A stretch of DNA of 64,000 bases from JBMNMU01 sp050953505 (GCA_050953505.1 JBMNMU010000001.1:620001-684000), one strand, 5' to 3'; positions 24,381-33,057 are shown, counted from the first letter of the stretch. Program-made: numbers and translations. The notes: a model not told the origin generated them from the sequence alone.

Positions 24381-25532
24381 CTAACCCTCGGTCAGGGGAT
24401 TTACATTCCAATATTCCAACAGCTGTCGGTATTCTTCACCGGCAGCTATATTTTTCTTTCCTGTTTTTACGCCACGAATCATAATATTTTTTGCTGTGTG
24501 CTCAAGATTCGTAAATTCTATCATAGAAACCTCATAACCAGCCTCTTCTAGCTTGAGGCCACGAAGTCCATCTGTTAATAGAGCTGAAAAGCGCTCCTTC
24601 AGTAGCCCGTGCTTCAGAATGGGCTGATGTAGGGGATTATGAATCTGGCTAAAAAGCTCATGCTGACAGCAAGGGACAGATAATATAACGGATGCCCCCC
24701 AATGTACAGCCTTCATCAGTGCAAAGTCTGTTGCCGTATCGCAGGCGTGAAGGGTAACCACCATATCGGCTCTATCGCTACCGGTATAATCAGCGATGTC
24801 CCCTAGGAGGAATTTTAGCTCATTATACTGAAGATCCTTTGCCACTTGATTACAGAATTCAATTACATCTTCTTTTAAATCCAGGCCGATGATTTCCACA
24901 TTTTTTCCAAGCTTAAGCTTAAGGTAATAGTAAAGGGCAAAGGTAAGGTATGCTTTACCACAGCCAAAATCAATAATACGAAGAGGAGCTCCGTTTATTC
25001 CAACCTTTTTATTATTTAGGTAAGGAAGGACATCGGAAACAATTTCTAAGAATCGGTTGATCTGGCGGAATTTTGCATAATGCTTACTTAATACTTGCCC
25101 GTCCTTATTCATGACCCCTAACCTAATTAGAAAATCGCATGGTTTTCCTTCGGGGATGATGTAATTTTTAGATTGGTTATGTTCAAGGCTTTCTAGTACC
25201 ATGGTAGGTGGTTTCTTTAATATTCTTGGCTTGTCCGGTTTAGAGGCAAGAATATGATAATCTCCATCAACAGAGAAAATATTTACTTGTTTAAAGCTTT
25301 TCTCAATTAAATTCTTGCTTGTTTCAAGAAATTCATCAGAAGTAAGGTTTTCATGGGTGACCTTTTTCTGCTGATGGTATTCTGCCTGATAGAATATATC
25401 GCCCTGAAGCAGTACAGGACGAACAACCACTTTATTAATCTGGCTTGTCTTTTTTCTAACACCGCTAAAAATAATTCTTATCAAGGTGTTGTTTTCAATT
25501 AACTTTTGCAATAGAGCATCTATTTTTTCCAT
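24381..25532 (-). CDS. SAM-dependent methyltransferase (Methyltransf_32/METTL25-like)
   Basis: It has 383 residues. The Rossmann methyltransferase domain begins near residue 180: motif I is RIIDFGCGKAYLTFALYYYL, motif II VEIIGLDLKEDV, and motif IV MVVTLHACDTATDFAL, followed by SVILSVPCCQHEL. The D-F-G-C-G-K-x-Y-L and HACDTATD blocks are those of the Methyltransf_32 group, related to tRNA methyltransferase Trm13 and METTL25. The N-terminal 170 residues have no clear domain. RNA is the likely target, by family only. GGGAG precedes the ATG. It is convergent with the DUF2207 gene, with palindrome B between them. Confidence 0.85.
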   Translation of the reverse strand: MEKIDALLQKLIENNTLIRIIFSGVRKKTSQINKVVVRPVLLQGDIFYQAEYHQQKKVTHENLTSDEFLETSKNLIEKSFKQVNIFSVDGDYHILASKPDKPRILKKPPTMVLESLEHNQSKNYIIPEGKPCDFLIRLGVMNKDGQVLSKHYAKFRQINRFLEIVSDVLPYLNNKKVGINGAPLRIIDFGCGKAYLTFALYYYLKLKLGKNVEIIGLDLKEDVIEFCNQVAKDLQYNELKFLLGDIADYTGSDRADMVVTLHACDTATDFALMKAVHWGASVILSVPCCQHELFSQIHNPLHQPILKHGLLKERFSALLTDGLRGLKLEEAGYEVSMIEFTNLEHTAKNIMIRGVKTGKKNIAAGEEYRQLLEYWNVNPLTEG

Positions 25533-25701
25533 TGTTTATCTCCCTATGACATTTTCTATTGTAACATTTTTTCAAGCTCCTATAGGAGCCCTGCTTGGGA
25601 GCGTCCAACCTTCTGTCCGCCCCCTTTACATCTAGTCTTAACCATCTAGGCTTCAATAAGTCATTTTACCATAAAAGAGGCTAATGAAAATAAAAAAACA
25701 G

Positions 25702-26265
25702 TTATTGAGGAATATTCTGTTCTGTCAAATCAACGAAAGGCATGCCAAAGTACTCTGTTAGGGAAAGCACCAAAGATCTTGCTATGGGCCAAATGTTTTC
25801 TGCTATCCAAGTGGCGTCATCAAAATTATCATGATAGGCGACCTCCACAAGAGCGGTAACAGCTCTGGTTCTTCTAAGCTCTGCTAAGGTGGAGTTTGGA
25901 ATAACGGCAACAAGATTTGGGTTAGGATAGATTTCTCTTAAATTATCTGCGATGATATTCGCTAAGGTCTGGCCGGGTCCACTGTAAGTATAATAATAAA
26001 CATCTGGACCTTGTAAAGTGCCTGCCAAATGTTCTGGTGCGGCGTTGGAGTGAAGTGCCAGATGAACATCATATTGCCCTGCATTGGATTGAGCAATAAC
26101 TTGGGATAAGGTCATCCCCGGATCGTTTCTTGTGAACTCGATTCCGTTAGCTCTTAAGTAAGGTACCATTGCATCTGCAATAAGATTCATATACATTTCT
26201 TCATTCCCGCCAATAATATATGGGTTAAATTCCTGTAAAGAGGGACTGAGATAAACTGATGGCAT
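25702..26265 (-). CDS. N-acetylmuramoyl-L-alanine amidase (Amidase_3), SPSxQE subgroup
   Basis: This 187-residue protein has no signal peptide or membrane span. It reads MPSVYLSPSLQEFNPYI at the start, GGNEEMYMNLIADAMVPYL near residue 19 (zinc-binding glutamate), YDVHLALHSNAAPEHL near 65 (zinc-binding histidine) and ALVEVAYHDNFDDATWI near 137 (catalytic glutamate). The first zinc histidine of the usual LDPGHGG motif is absent; the position reads LSPSLQE. Related clostridial and Bacillus proteins share this variant. It cuts the amide between MurNAc and L-alanine by family. Lack of a signal peptide suggests action inside the mother cell or after lysis, which is inference. Confidence 0.85.
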   Translation of the reverse strand: MPSVYLSPSLQEFNPYIIGGNEEMYMNLIADAMVPYLRANGIEFTRNDPGMTLSQVIAQSNAGQYDVHLALHSNAAPEHLAGTLQGPDVYYYTYSGPGQTLANIIADNLREIYPNPNLVAVIPNSTLAELRRTRAVTALVEVAYHDNFDDATWIAENIWPIARSLVLSLTEYFGMPFVDLTEQNIPQ

Positions 26266-26355
26266 ATAAATAACCTCCTCAAATTCCTTGAAATTAGACT
26301 TACTCTCTTTTGTTCATGCTTAAATATATTATGCAGGAGGACGCTCCTTGGTGAT

Positions 26356-26426
26356 ACTGCCAAAGACCGAGAGATGATTGGCTGTGGCCGTCAGCCACAA
26401 CCAATCATCTCTCGGTCTTTGGCAGT
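26356..26426. repeat. Dispersed palindrome, copy C (between divergent genes)
   Basis: Left arm ACTGCCAAAGACCGAGAGAT..., right arm ...TCTCGGTCTTTGGCAGT followed by TTTTA. The centre GGCCGTCAGCC allows a small internal hairpin. The outer ACTGCC/GGCAGT is specific to this copy and paired. It lies between the divergent amidase and typA genes, upstream of the typA promoter, so it is not a simple gene-end terminator. Confidence 0.92.
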
Positions 26427-26432
26427 TTTTAA

Positions 26433-26461
26433 GTGACATATTTGCATACATCTGATACAAT
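26433..26461 (+). promoter_or_regulatory. Promoter of typA
   Basis: GTGACA and TACAAT (26456-26461) are separated by 17 bp, each one mismatch from consensus, 33 bp before the typA start and just beyond palindrome C. Confidence 0.6.
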
Positions 26462-26494
26462 ATTAAGGTTATAAAGACAGAAAGTAGGATATTT

Positions 26495-28309
26495 ATGAAA
26501 GAAAAACAAAAGATTATTAATATCGCGGTAATTGCCCATGTAGATGCGGGAAAATCAACCTTAGTAGATGCTTTTTTATCTCAAAGCGGGGTATTCAGAG
26601 AAAATGAAGAGGTGGTTGATTGTGTCATGGACAGTGACGACATCGAAAGGGAGAGAGGCATTACCATTTATTCCAAGAACTGTTCTGTAATGCATAATGA
26701 CGTTAAGATAAATATTGTTGACACCCCAGGACACGCTGACTTTTCTTCAGAAGTAGAGAGGATAATAAAGACTGTAGATACGGTTATTCTTCTTGTAGAC
26801 TCTAGTGAAGGACCCATGCCACAAACTAGGTTTGTACTTCAAAAATCCCTAGAGCTAGGCCTGAAACCAATTCTATTTATTAATAAAATTGATAAAAAAG
26901 ATCAGAGGGCAACAGAAGTGGTAGATATGGTTTATGAATTGTTTATGGAGCTAGATGCAAGCGATGAACAATTGGACTTCCCAATCCTTTATGGTATCGC
27001 CAAGAATGGCATCGCACAAAATGAACTGAACGAGGAAGGCAAAAATCTATCACCTCTCTTTGATGCTATTATCAATCATGTAAATCCTTACCCAGATTAT
27101 AATGATGAACTCCTTCAATTGCAGGTATCTACCTTAGCTTACGACGATTATATCGGTAGATTGGGTATAGGAAGAATCTATAAAGGCCGCATTAAGACAG
27201 GCCAGACCGTAACGGTTTGCAAACGAGACGGAAGCACTGCACAGCGTAAAATCAGCCAGATATTTGTATACAGAGGACTGAAAAGGGTACCCGTAGAGGA
27301 GGCAGAATCTGGTGATATTATTGTAGTTGCTGGCATTTCTGATATTTCTATTGGGGAAACCATTTGTGAGGATAAGAATCCTATGCCAATGGAGATGATT
27401 CATATCGAGGAACCTACCTTATCCATGAATTTTATGGTCAACAAATCACCCTTTGCTGGCAAATCAGGTAAGTATGTAACATCAAGACATCTTAAGGAAC
27501 GGTTGGAAAAGGAGCTAGAGGTCAATGTGGGCTTGCTGGTAGAACCCCTTGATACAACGGATGGTTTTAAGGTTTCTGGAAGAGGAGAGCTGCATCTATC
27601 TATTTTGCTTGAAAATATGCGCCGAGAGGGCTATGAGATTGCAGTTTCAAGACCTGAAGTAATCATGCAACGGGATGAAGGTGGGAAGCTTTTGGAACCT
27701 ATAGAACAGGTTATCATCACAGTGCCAGAGGAGTATTCCGGGACCGTCATTTCTAAGCTGAATATTCGAAAAGGAATTATGGTAGGGATGTCCGGAAAAG
27801 AGGGATACACAAAGCTGGAATACTTAGCGCCCACAAGGGGTTTGCTAGGGTACGGTACAGAGTTTATCAACGACACAAGGGGAGAAGGAACCTTAATTCG
27901 AAGATTTGAACGCTTCGAGCCCTATAAAGGCGACATTCCACAAAGAACCAACGGCGCAGTTATTGCACTAGAGGAAGGAGTTGCCACTCCCTATGCGATT
28001 TTTAATATCAGTGAGAGGGCTACCATGTTCGTAGAACCGGGTACGAAAGTATATGAAGGTATGATTGTAGGAATGAACAGCCGGAATGAAGATATGGTGG
28101 TAAATATTTGCAAAGCGAAAAAAACCACCAATATACGAGCGGCGGGAAGTGATGAGGCAGTTAAGCTGTCGCCTGCAAAAATCTTTACCCTAGAAGAAGC
28201 CCTAGAATTTATTAACGATGACGAGCTTGTAGAGGTTGTGCCCGACGATATTCGGCTAAGAAAAAAATATCTAAAAGAATTAGAAAGACGTCGAAAAAGT
28301 GATCGCTAG
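26495..28309 (+). CDS. typA: Translational GTPase TypA/BipA
   Basis: A ribosome-binding GTPase of the elongation-factor family, linked to stress growth and 50S assembly. The 604-residue length is normal. G1 is IAVIAHVDAGKSTLVDAFL near residue 10, the switch region has RERGITIYSKN near 51, G3 is VDTPGHADFSSEVERI near 74, and G4 is FINKIDKKDQRATE near 128. The EF-Tu-like domain 2, the EF-G-like domains (RGELHLSILLENMRREGYE) and the TypA-specific C-terminal region follow (TNIRAAGSDEAVKLSPAK). It forms its own unit with a promoter upstream. Confidence 0.98.
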   Translation: MKEKQKIINIAVIAHVDAGKSTLVDAFLSQSGVFRENEEVVDCVMDSDDIERERGITIYSKNCSVMHNDVKINIVDTPGHADFSSEVERIIKTVDTVILLVDSSEGPMPQTRFVLQKSLELGLKPILFINKIDKKDQRATEVVDMVYELFMELDASDEQLDFPILYGIAKNGIAQNELNEEGKNLSPLFDAIINHVNPYPDYNDELLQLQVSTLAYDDYIGRLGIGRIYKGRIKTGQTVTVCKRDGSTAQRKISQIFVYRGLKRVPVEEAESGDIIVVAGISDISIGETICEDKNPMPMEMIHIEEPTLSMNFMVNKSPFAGKSGKYVTSRHLKERLEKELEVNVGLLVEPLDTTDGFKVSGRGELHLSILLENMRREGYEIAVSRPEVIMQRDEGGKLLEPIEQVIITVPEEYSGTVISKLNIRKGIMVGMSGKEGYTKLEYLAPTRGLLGYGTEFINDTRGEGTLIRRFERFEPYKGDIPQRTNGAVIALEEGVATPYAIFNISERATMFVEPGTKVYEGMIVGMNSRNEDMVVNICKAKKTTNIRAAGSDEAVKLSPAKIFTLEEALEFINDDELVEVVPDDIRLRKKYLKELERRRKSDR

Positions 28310-28368
28310 TTGTATCCATTGACCAGATTCCCTGTATCATGTGGTGGCTTTAAGGTTGCTGTTACTTG

Positions 28369-28377
28369 TGGTATAAT
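28369..28377 (+). promoter_or_regulatory. Extended -10 promoter of the CDGSH gene
   Basis: TGGTATAAT, followed by GAATC, carries the TG of an extended -10 element; no good -35 is seen. The same TTTGGTATAATGAATC-like string precedes the flippase gene at 58094. A GACTTTT/AAAAGTC hairpin lies in the leader near 28439-28461. Confidence 0.45.
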
Positions 28378-28491
28378 GAATCACTGGATAATTAAGTGCG
28401 ACATTGCCGTAATGTAGGATTCATTGAACCATGAGGCGACTTTTGAATATGATAAAAGTCTAAAAGGTCAACGAAAGTGGGGAGGTACCTA

Positions 28492-29175
28492 ATGGAAGAG
28501 CGTAAGAACAAATATAAGATAAAGATATTAGAAAAGGGACCCTACCTAGTAACAGGTGGAGTTCCTCTGACGGAAAAGATCATTGCCTATGATGGAGAAA
28601 AATATGAATGGAAAGAAGGCCGTGAGCTTCCTCAGTCCGAAACATATACACTATGCCGATGTGGAAAATCAAAAAACCACCCTTTCTGTGACGGAAATCA
28701 TGTAAATGTACGCTTCAAAAGTGAAGAAACAGCCTCAAGAGAACCATATAAGGAAAGGGCCAAGCTAATAAAAGGACCTAAGCTGGACCTTTTGGATGAT
28801 GGCAGGTGCGCTTTTGTTCGATTTTGCCATCGAAAGGATGGAGATGCCTGGGAGCTTGTAGAGCAATCAGATAATGAGGAATGTAGACAAGAAGCAATCA
28901 TTGCTGCTAGCGATTGTAGTGCTGGAAGACTGACAGCGGTGGATAAAGAAGGTAATTTGATAGAGCCTGAATTAGAACCTGGTATCGAAATTGTCCAAGA
29001 CCCCGCCAGAAAAGTAAGCGCATGTATAAATGTAAAGGGGTATATTCCTATAGAATCCTCCGACGGCCATGTTTATGAGATAAGAAATCGAGTAGCTTTG
29101 TGTCGTTGTGGCAAATCAAAAATTAAGCCATTTTGCGATGGTATGCACGTTTTGACCGAATTCAAAGATAAATAA
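28492..29175 (+). CDS. CDGSH iron-sulfur domain protein with two CDGSH motifs
   Basis: The 227-residue protein has two complete CDGSH motifs, which bind 2Fe-2S clusters through three cysteines and one histidine: CRCGKSKNHPFCDGNH near residue 51 and CRCGKSKIKPFCDGMH near the C terminus. The middle part (GRCAFVRFCHRKDGDAWELVEQS) has extra cysteines. The start is ATG 28492, 7 nt after GGGGAGG; an upstream in-frame GTG at 28477 lies in the ribosome binding site itself. Tandem CDGSH proteins of this type are found in anaerobes with uncertain redox roles. It lies alone between typA and the pyr operon, with an extended -10 promoter. Confidence 0.88.
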   Translation: MEERKNKYKIKILEKGPYLVTGGVPLTEKIIAYDGEKYEWKEGRELPQSETYTLCRCGKSKNHPFCDGNHVNVRFKSEETASREPYKERAKLIKGPKLDLLDDGRCAFVRFCHRKDGDAWELVEQSDNEECRQEAIIAASDCSAGRLTAVDKEGNLIEPELEPGIEIVQDPARKVSACINVKGYIPIESSDGHVYEIRNRVALCRCGKSKIKPFCDGMHVLTEFKDK

Positions 29176-29200
29176 AGAGTTAAAAAAATTTTCAAACATC

Positions 29201-29229
29201 TTGACACTCATTGACGACTATGGTATTAT
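29201..29229 (+). promoter_or_regulatory. Promoter of the pyr operon
   Basis: TTGACA (29201-29206), 17-bp spacer and TATTAT (29224-29229). The expected start lies near 29235-29237, in AAGATTTG. An initial run of U residues like this resembles the slippage-prone start of E. coli pyrBI (AATTTG), an inference only. Confidence 0.75.
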
Positions 29230-29298
29230 ACTGAAGATTTGAGCAGAAATAAGCTGAAAATTTTCAGTGTAATATTGAAGGAAAGGATGTTACTAAGT

Positions 29299-29448
29299 AT
29301 GGGACAGAATATCAGAGCTAGATACATAAATACAAACAGGGTGTCAGATTTTTCTACCGCCCCAGCGGTAACATTCTTTTATCGTTCTTTAATTGATAGA
29401 AATCTTCCCATTGGCGGGGAAGATTTTTTTATGGGGAAAGTGGCTTAG
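29299..29448 (+). CDS. PyrL-like leader peptide of the pyr operon
   Basis: A 49-codon frame begins MGQNIRARYINTNRVSD, with AAAGGA 11 nt upstream; an in-frame ATG at 29287 is possible, giving 53 codons. The frame runs through a hairpin at 29355-29370, U-rich sequence, and the whole first terminator (29400-29430). It stops (TAG 29446-29448) in the loop of a second terminator. E. coli pyrL has 44 codons and the same layout: a ribosome following a polymerase that pauses when UTP is scarce keeps the terminator from folding. No PyrR-type binding loop is evident. The peptide itself is probably unimportant. Confidence rests on architecture, not on homology. Confidence 0.6.
   Translation: MGQNIRARYINTNRVSDFSTAPAVTFFYRSLIDRNLPIGGEDFFMGKVA
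29355..29370 (+). promoter_or_regulatory. Candidate UTP-sensitive pause hairpin
   Basis: TACCGC-CCCA-GCGGTA is a 6-bp GC-rich stem, preceded by GATTTTTC and followed by U-rich RNA (ACATTCTTTTATCGTTCTTT) before the first terminator. Transcription through this tract should slow when UTP is low. Confidence 0.5.
29400..29430 (+). terminator. First attenuator terminator of the pyr operon
   Basis: AAATCTTCCC (29400-29409) pairs with GGGAAGATTT (29417-29426), followed by TTTT. It lies inside the leader ORF and about 60 bp before pyrB. Confidence 0.85.
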
Positions 29449-29459
29449 CCACTTTTTTT
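29437..29459 (+). terminator. Second tandem terminator before pyrB
   Basis: AAAGTGGC (29437-29444) pairs with GCCACTTT (29448-29455), followed by TTTT. The leader ORF stop codon TAG (29446-29448) lies in its loop, so a ribosome at the stop would cover it. Confidence 0.8.
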
Positions 29460-29488
29460 ATGAGCATTTGAGATAAAGGAGGAGAGCT

Positions 29489-30415
29489 ATGTTAAAAGGA
29501 AGAAGCCTTTTAGAACCTATGGATTTTACTGTAGAAGAATTTGAACAGATTTTTTCACTAGCTGATAATATTATAGAAAACCCAGAAAAATATAGGAAAG
29601 CCTGCGAAGGGAAGATCCTAGCCACCTTATTTTATGAACCCAGTACAAGAACACGGTTTAGCTTCGAGGCAGCTATGTTACGTCTAGGAGGTCAAATAAT
29701 CGGTTTTTCCGATTCAGCCTCTAGTTCGGTAACAAAGGGAGAAAGTGTTGCAGATACCATAAGAGCAGTAGCCTGCTATGCAGATTTAGCTGTAATAAGA
29801 CATGCCAAAGAAGGAGCACCAAGAGTAGCAGCCCTTAGCACAGATATGCCTATTATCAATGCAGGAGATGGAGGCCACCAGCACCCAACACAGACATTAA
29901 CAGATTTGATGACCATTCGAGGAGAAAGAGGGAGCTTTGAGGATTTGACTATCGGGATCTGTGGTGACCTGAAATTTGGACGAACGGTGCATTCCTTAAT
30001 TAAGGCACTCTCTAGATACGCAAATACAAAGTTTGTATTAATTTCACCACAAGAGCTAGTTATCCCTGAGTATGTGAGAAAAGAAGTATTATTAAAAAAT
30101 CAGGTGCCCTTCAAAGAAGTAGAAAATCTTGTAGATGTTTTGCCAGAGCTTGATATTCTTTACATGACTAGAGTGCAAAAGGAACGATTTTTTAACGAAG
30201 AAGATTATATTAGGTTAAAGGACACCTATATTTTGAATGCGGGAAAGATGGAACTAGCAAAAGATGATATGATGGTGCTCCACCCTCTTCCTAGGGTAAA
30301 CGAGATCGCAGTTGAAGTGGACCAGGATCCTCGTGCACTGTATTTTAAACAAGCCCAATATGGTATGTATGTAAGAATGGCATTAATTATGAGCCTTCTA
30401 GGTATCGAAGGTTAA
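29489..30415 (+). CDS. pyrB: Aspartate carbamoyltransferase, catalytic chain
   Basis: It joins carbamoyl phosphate and aspartate to carbamoyl aspartate, the first committed step of pyrimidine synthesis. It has 308 residues. The carbamoyl-phosphate site is FYEPSTRTRFSFEAA near residue 49; GDGGHQHPTQTLTDLMTI near 126 and HPLPRVNEI near 265 complete the active site. AAAGGAGGAG precedes the ATG. It is the first structural gene of pyrBICFKDE and follows the attenuator leader. The adjacent pyrI means that the enzyme is the allosteric dodecamer type. Confidence 0.98.
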   Translation: MLKGRSLLEPMDFTVEEFEQIFSLADNIIENPEKYRKACEGKILATLFYEPSTRTRFSFEAAMLRLGGQIIGFSDSASSSVTKGESVADTIRAVACYADLAVIRHAKEGAPRVAALSTDMPIINAGDGGHQHPTQTLTDLMTIRGERGSFEDLTIGICGDLKFGRTVHSLIKALSRYANTKFVLISPQELVIPEYVRKEVLLKNQVPFKEVENLVDVLPELDILYMTRVQKERFFNEEDYIRLKDTYILNAGKMELAKDDMMVLHPLPRVNEIAVEVDQDPRALYFKQAQYGMYVRMALIMSLLGIEG

Positions 30416-30465
30416 GCAGAAAAATTGCTATTCTTACTTTGAAGGGAATGTTAGGAGGTTATTGA

Positions 30466-30948
30466 ATGGTAGTAATTAACAGTATTAAAAAAGGAATTGT
30501 TATTGACCATATTACCGCAGGGCTTGGTGTTAAAGTTCTGGAATTTTTAAATGTTGATCCAGCAAAGGACACCGTGGCATTTATCATGAATGCGCCTAGT
30601 GGCAAACATGGCAGGAAGGACATTATTAAGATAGAAAATGTTGTGGACGTGAATCTGGCAGCTCTTGGATTGATAGACCCTAAGGCTACCGTAAGCTATA
30701 TTGAAGATCACATGATCATAAAAAAGATCAATGTTACACTGCCTGAAAAAGTGACGAATATTATAAAATGCAAGAACCCACGCTGCATCACCTCCATTGA
30801 AATAAATGCGCCACATATCTTTCATTTGATTGATGAAAAAAACAGAGAATATCGTTGTGAGTATTGTGACGAAATTATCAGCATGGGAGGAGAAAATGAA
30901 AACAAAATTATGTATAAAGAATGGCTACATCGTAGACCCAGCAAATAA
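30466..30948 (+). CDS. pyrI: Aspartate carbamoyltransferase, regulatory chain
   Basis: It binds nucleotides and transmits allosteric control to PyrB. It has 160 residues. The N-terminal nucleotide-binding domain starts MVVINSIKKGIVIDHITAG. The C-terminal zinc domain has the four-cysteine pattern C-x4-C (KCKNPRCITSIE) and C-x2-C (RCEYCDEII). AGGAGG lies 8-9 nt before the ATG. Its 3' end overlaps pyrC by 53 nt in another frame, so the C-terminal 17 codons share DNA with the start of pyrC. PyrI is absent from Bacillus but common in Clostridia. Confidence 0.97.
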   Translation: MVVINSIKKGIVIDHITAGLGVKVLEFLNVDPAKDTVAFIMNAPSGKHGRKDIIKIENVVDVNLAALGLIDPKATVSYIEDHMIIKKINVTLPEKVTNIIKCKNPRCITSIEINAPHIFHLIDEKNREYRCEYCDEIISMGGENENKIMYKEWLHRRPSK

Positions 30949-32137
30949 GACAGAATCAAAGGGTAATCTATGGGTTCGAGATGGGATTGTTATAGACGAG
31001 CCTAAAAAGGAAGAACAGGGCGATTTTACAGTGATAGACGCAGAGGGCAAATGGGTTGTTCCTGGATTCATTGATCTACATGTTCATTTTAGAGAGCCAG
31101 GCTTTGAATATAAAGAGGATATTCAAAGCGGATGTAAGGCAGCTGCAGCTGGGGGATTTACAACAGTTTGCTGTATGCCTAACACGAAGCCCGCTATTGA
31201 TAGAAAAGAAATTGTCTCCTATATAGATGAAAAAGCAAAGGAAGCAAATGCTATCGATGTGTTTTCCGTAGGCGCCATAACTATCAATCAAGAAGGAAGC
31301 AAACTAGCCGACTATAAGGAAATGCTAAGTGTGAGAAATAGAGCATATAAGTTGACGGGAAAAGGCATTGTAGGTATCAGCGAAGACGGTAAAACCGTGG
31401 AAAGTACTGACCTCATGAGAGAGGCTATGAAAATAGCCAAGGATTTAGATTTAACCGTGTTTTCTCACGCAGAGCCAGAGGTAGAAATCGTGGAAAGGGA
31501 CCTGAATCTTGCAAAGGAAATCGGTTGTAGCCTGCACTTTTGCCATATTAGTGAAAAGGAAAGCATTCAGCTGATTCGGGAAGGAAAAGCAAAGGGGATT
31601 AAGGTTACTGCTGAAACAGCGCCTCATTACTTTACTCTAGATGAAAGTATGGTAAAAGGTGACCCTAATAAGAAAATGAACCCACCAATACAACAGCAAG
31701 AAGATGTAGAAGCTGTTTTTGCAGGGTTAAAGGACGGTACTCTGGACGTTATTGCCACAGATCACGCCCCACATCATGAGGATGAAAAAGAATTAGAATT
31801 TTCCCAGGCCCCCTTTGGTGTGACTGGATTGGAAACCAGCTTTGCCATTAGCTATACGAGCCTGGTAAAAACAGGAACACTCTCTCCCATGGAGCTAATC
31901 TATAAAATGAGCACAAAGCCTGCTGAAATTATTGGATTGGAAAGAGGGAATTTAGCCCCGGGAAAGGCAGCAGACATAACCATATTGGATGTGAATCACG
32001 AATACTTAATTAAAGCAGAAGATTTTCAGTCAAAGGCAAAAAACTCTCCTTTCTTAGATCAAAAGGTTTTTGGTAGTGTAGTATACACCATTAAAGATGG
32101 AGAGATTGTATGGGAAAGGAAAAGTAAAAGTAAATGA
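30896..32137 (+). CDS. pyrC: Dihydroorotase
   Basis: It closes carbamoyl aspartate to dihydroorotate. The 413-residue type I amidohydrolase has the metal motif IDLHVHFREPGFEYKEDI near residue 54, then MPNTKPAID, FSHAEPEVE, HFCHISEKES and VIATDHAPHHEDEK near 300. A longer frame from 30830 is open, but GGGAGG at 30885-30890 precedes ATG 30896 (MKTKLCIKNGYIVDPA), the usual family start. It overlaps pyrI by 53 nt and pyrF by 4 nt (ATGA). It is the third gene of the pyr operon. Confidence 0.97.
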   Translation: MKTKLCIKNGYIVDPANKTESKGNLWVRDGIVIDEPKKEEQGDFTVIDAEGKWVVPGFIDLHVHFREPGFEYKEDIQSGCKAAAAGGFTTVCCMPNTKPAIDRKEIVSYIDEKAKEANAIDVFSVGAITINQEGSKLADYKEMLSVRNRAYKLTGKGIVGISEDGKTVESTDLMREAMKIAKDLDLTVFSHAEPEVEIVERDLNLAKEIGCSLHFCHISEKESIQLIREGKAKGIKVTAETAPHYFTLDESMVKGDPNKKMNPPIQQQEDVEAVFAGLKDGTLDVIATDHAPHHEDEKELEFSQAPFGVTGLETSFAISYTSLVKTGTLSPMELIYKMSTKPAEIIGLERGNLAPGKAADITILDVNHEYLIKAEDFQSKAKNSPFLDQKVFGSVVYTIKDGEIVWERKSKSK

Positions 32138-33057
32138 TCGATAGACTAATAGAAAAAATAGAAAATTGCAATAATCCAACTGTTGTGGGCCTTGATCCTA
32201 CCTATGAAATGATGCCCAAGGCAATAAAAGAGGAGATGCTGGAAACCTACGGGAAAACACCAAAAGCCGTAGCTAATATGTTTTTCAGATTTAATACAGA
32301 AATCATTGATCAAATCAGCGACTTGGTTCCTGCAGTCAAGCCTCAAATCGCCATGTATGAAAAATATGGCCTAGAGGGTTTAAAGTCATATATGGACACA
32401 ATTGCCTATGCAAAAGAAAAAGGCTTAATCATAATCGGTGATATAAAAAGAGGTGATATTGCTTCCACAGCCTCAGCCTATGCTGCTCATATTGAAGGAG
32501 TAACCATTGAGGGAACAAGATTTGATCTTTGGAATGAGGATGCGGTTACTTTAAATCCTTATATGGGTTTTGACGGTATAGAACCCTTTATAGCTCCCTG
32601 CAATGATTATGATAAAGGGTTATTCATTTTGGTAAAAACCAGCAATCCATCAGGGAAAGAAATTCAGGACCTTCAAGTAGAAGGGAAGCCCATTTATGCT
32701 CATACCGCAGGGTTAGTAAGCAAGTGGGGAGAATTAGCTATGGGGGCTGGCAAATATAGCAAGATAGGCGCTGTAGTAGGAGCCACCTATAAAGAGCAGG
32801 GCGCTGAACTGAGAAGGATGATGCCCCATACTTTCTTTTTAGTACCTGGTTATGGAGCCCAGGGAGCTACAGGATCGGATTTGACAGGATATTTTGATAA
32901 AGACGGACAAGGCTGCATTATAAATTCCTCGAGAGGAATTATTGCGGCCTATAAGAAGGATCAAAAATACGGAGAGCAACATTTTGCTGAAGCGGCTAGG
33001 GAGGCTGCACTTCATATGAAAAAGGATTTGGAGGGTGCACTGTGTCAAAGAAAATAA
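32134..33057 (+). CDS. pyrF: Orotidine 5'-phosphate decarboxylase (group 2)
   Basis: It decarboxylates OMP to UMP, the last step of the pathway. The 307-residue length marks the longer group-2 form. The catalytic block is IIGDIKRGDIASTASAYA near residue 106 (D-x-K-x-x-D), with LNPYMGFDGIEPF near 145 and FLVPGYGAQGATGSDL near 236. The start overlaps the pyrC stop, and its own end overlaps the GTG start of pyrK by 16 nt, which implies tight translational coupling in the operon. Confidence 0.97.
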   Translation: MIDRLIEKIENCNNPTVVGLDPTYEMMPKAIKEEMLETYGKTPKAVANMFFRFNTEIIDQISDLVPAVKPQIAMYEKYGLEGLKSYMDTIAYAKEKGLIIIGDIKRGDIASTASAYAAHIEGVTIEGTRFDLWNEDAVTLNPYMGFDGIEPFIAPCNDYDKGLFILVKTSNPSGKEIQDLQVEGKPIYAHTAGLVSKWGELAMGAGKYSKIGAVVGATYKEQGAELRRMMPHTFFLVPGYGAQGATGSDLTGYFDKDGQGCIINSSRGIIAAYKKDQKYGEQHFAEAAREAALHMKKDLEGALCQRK

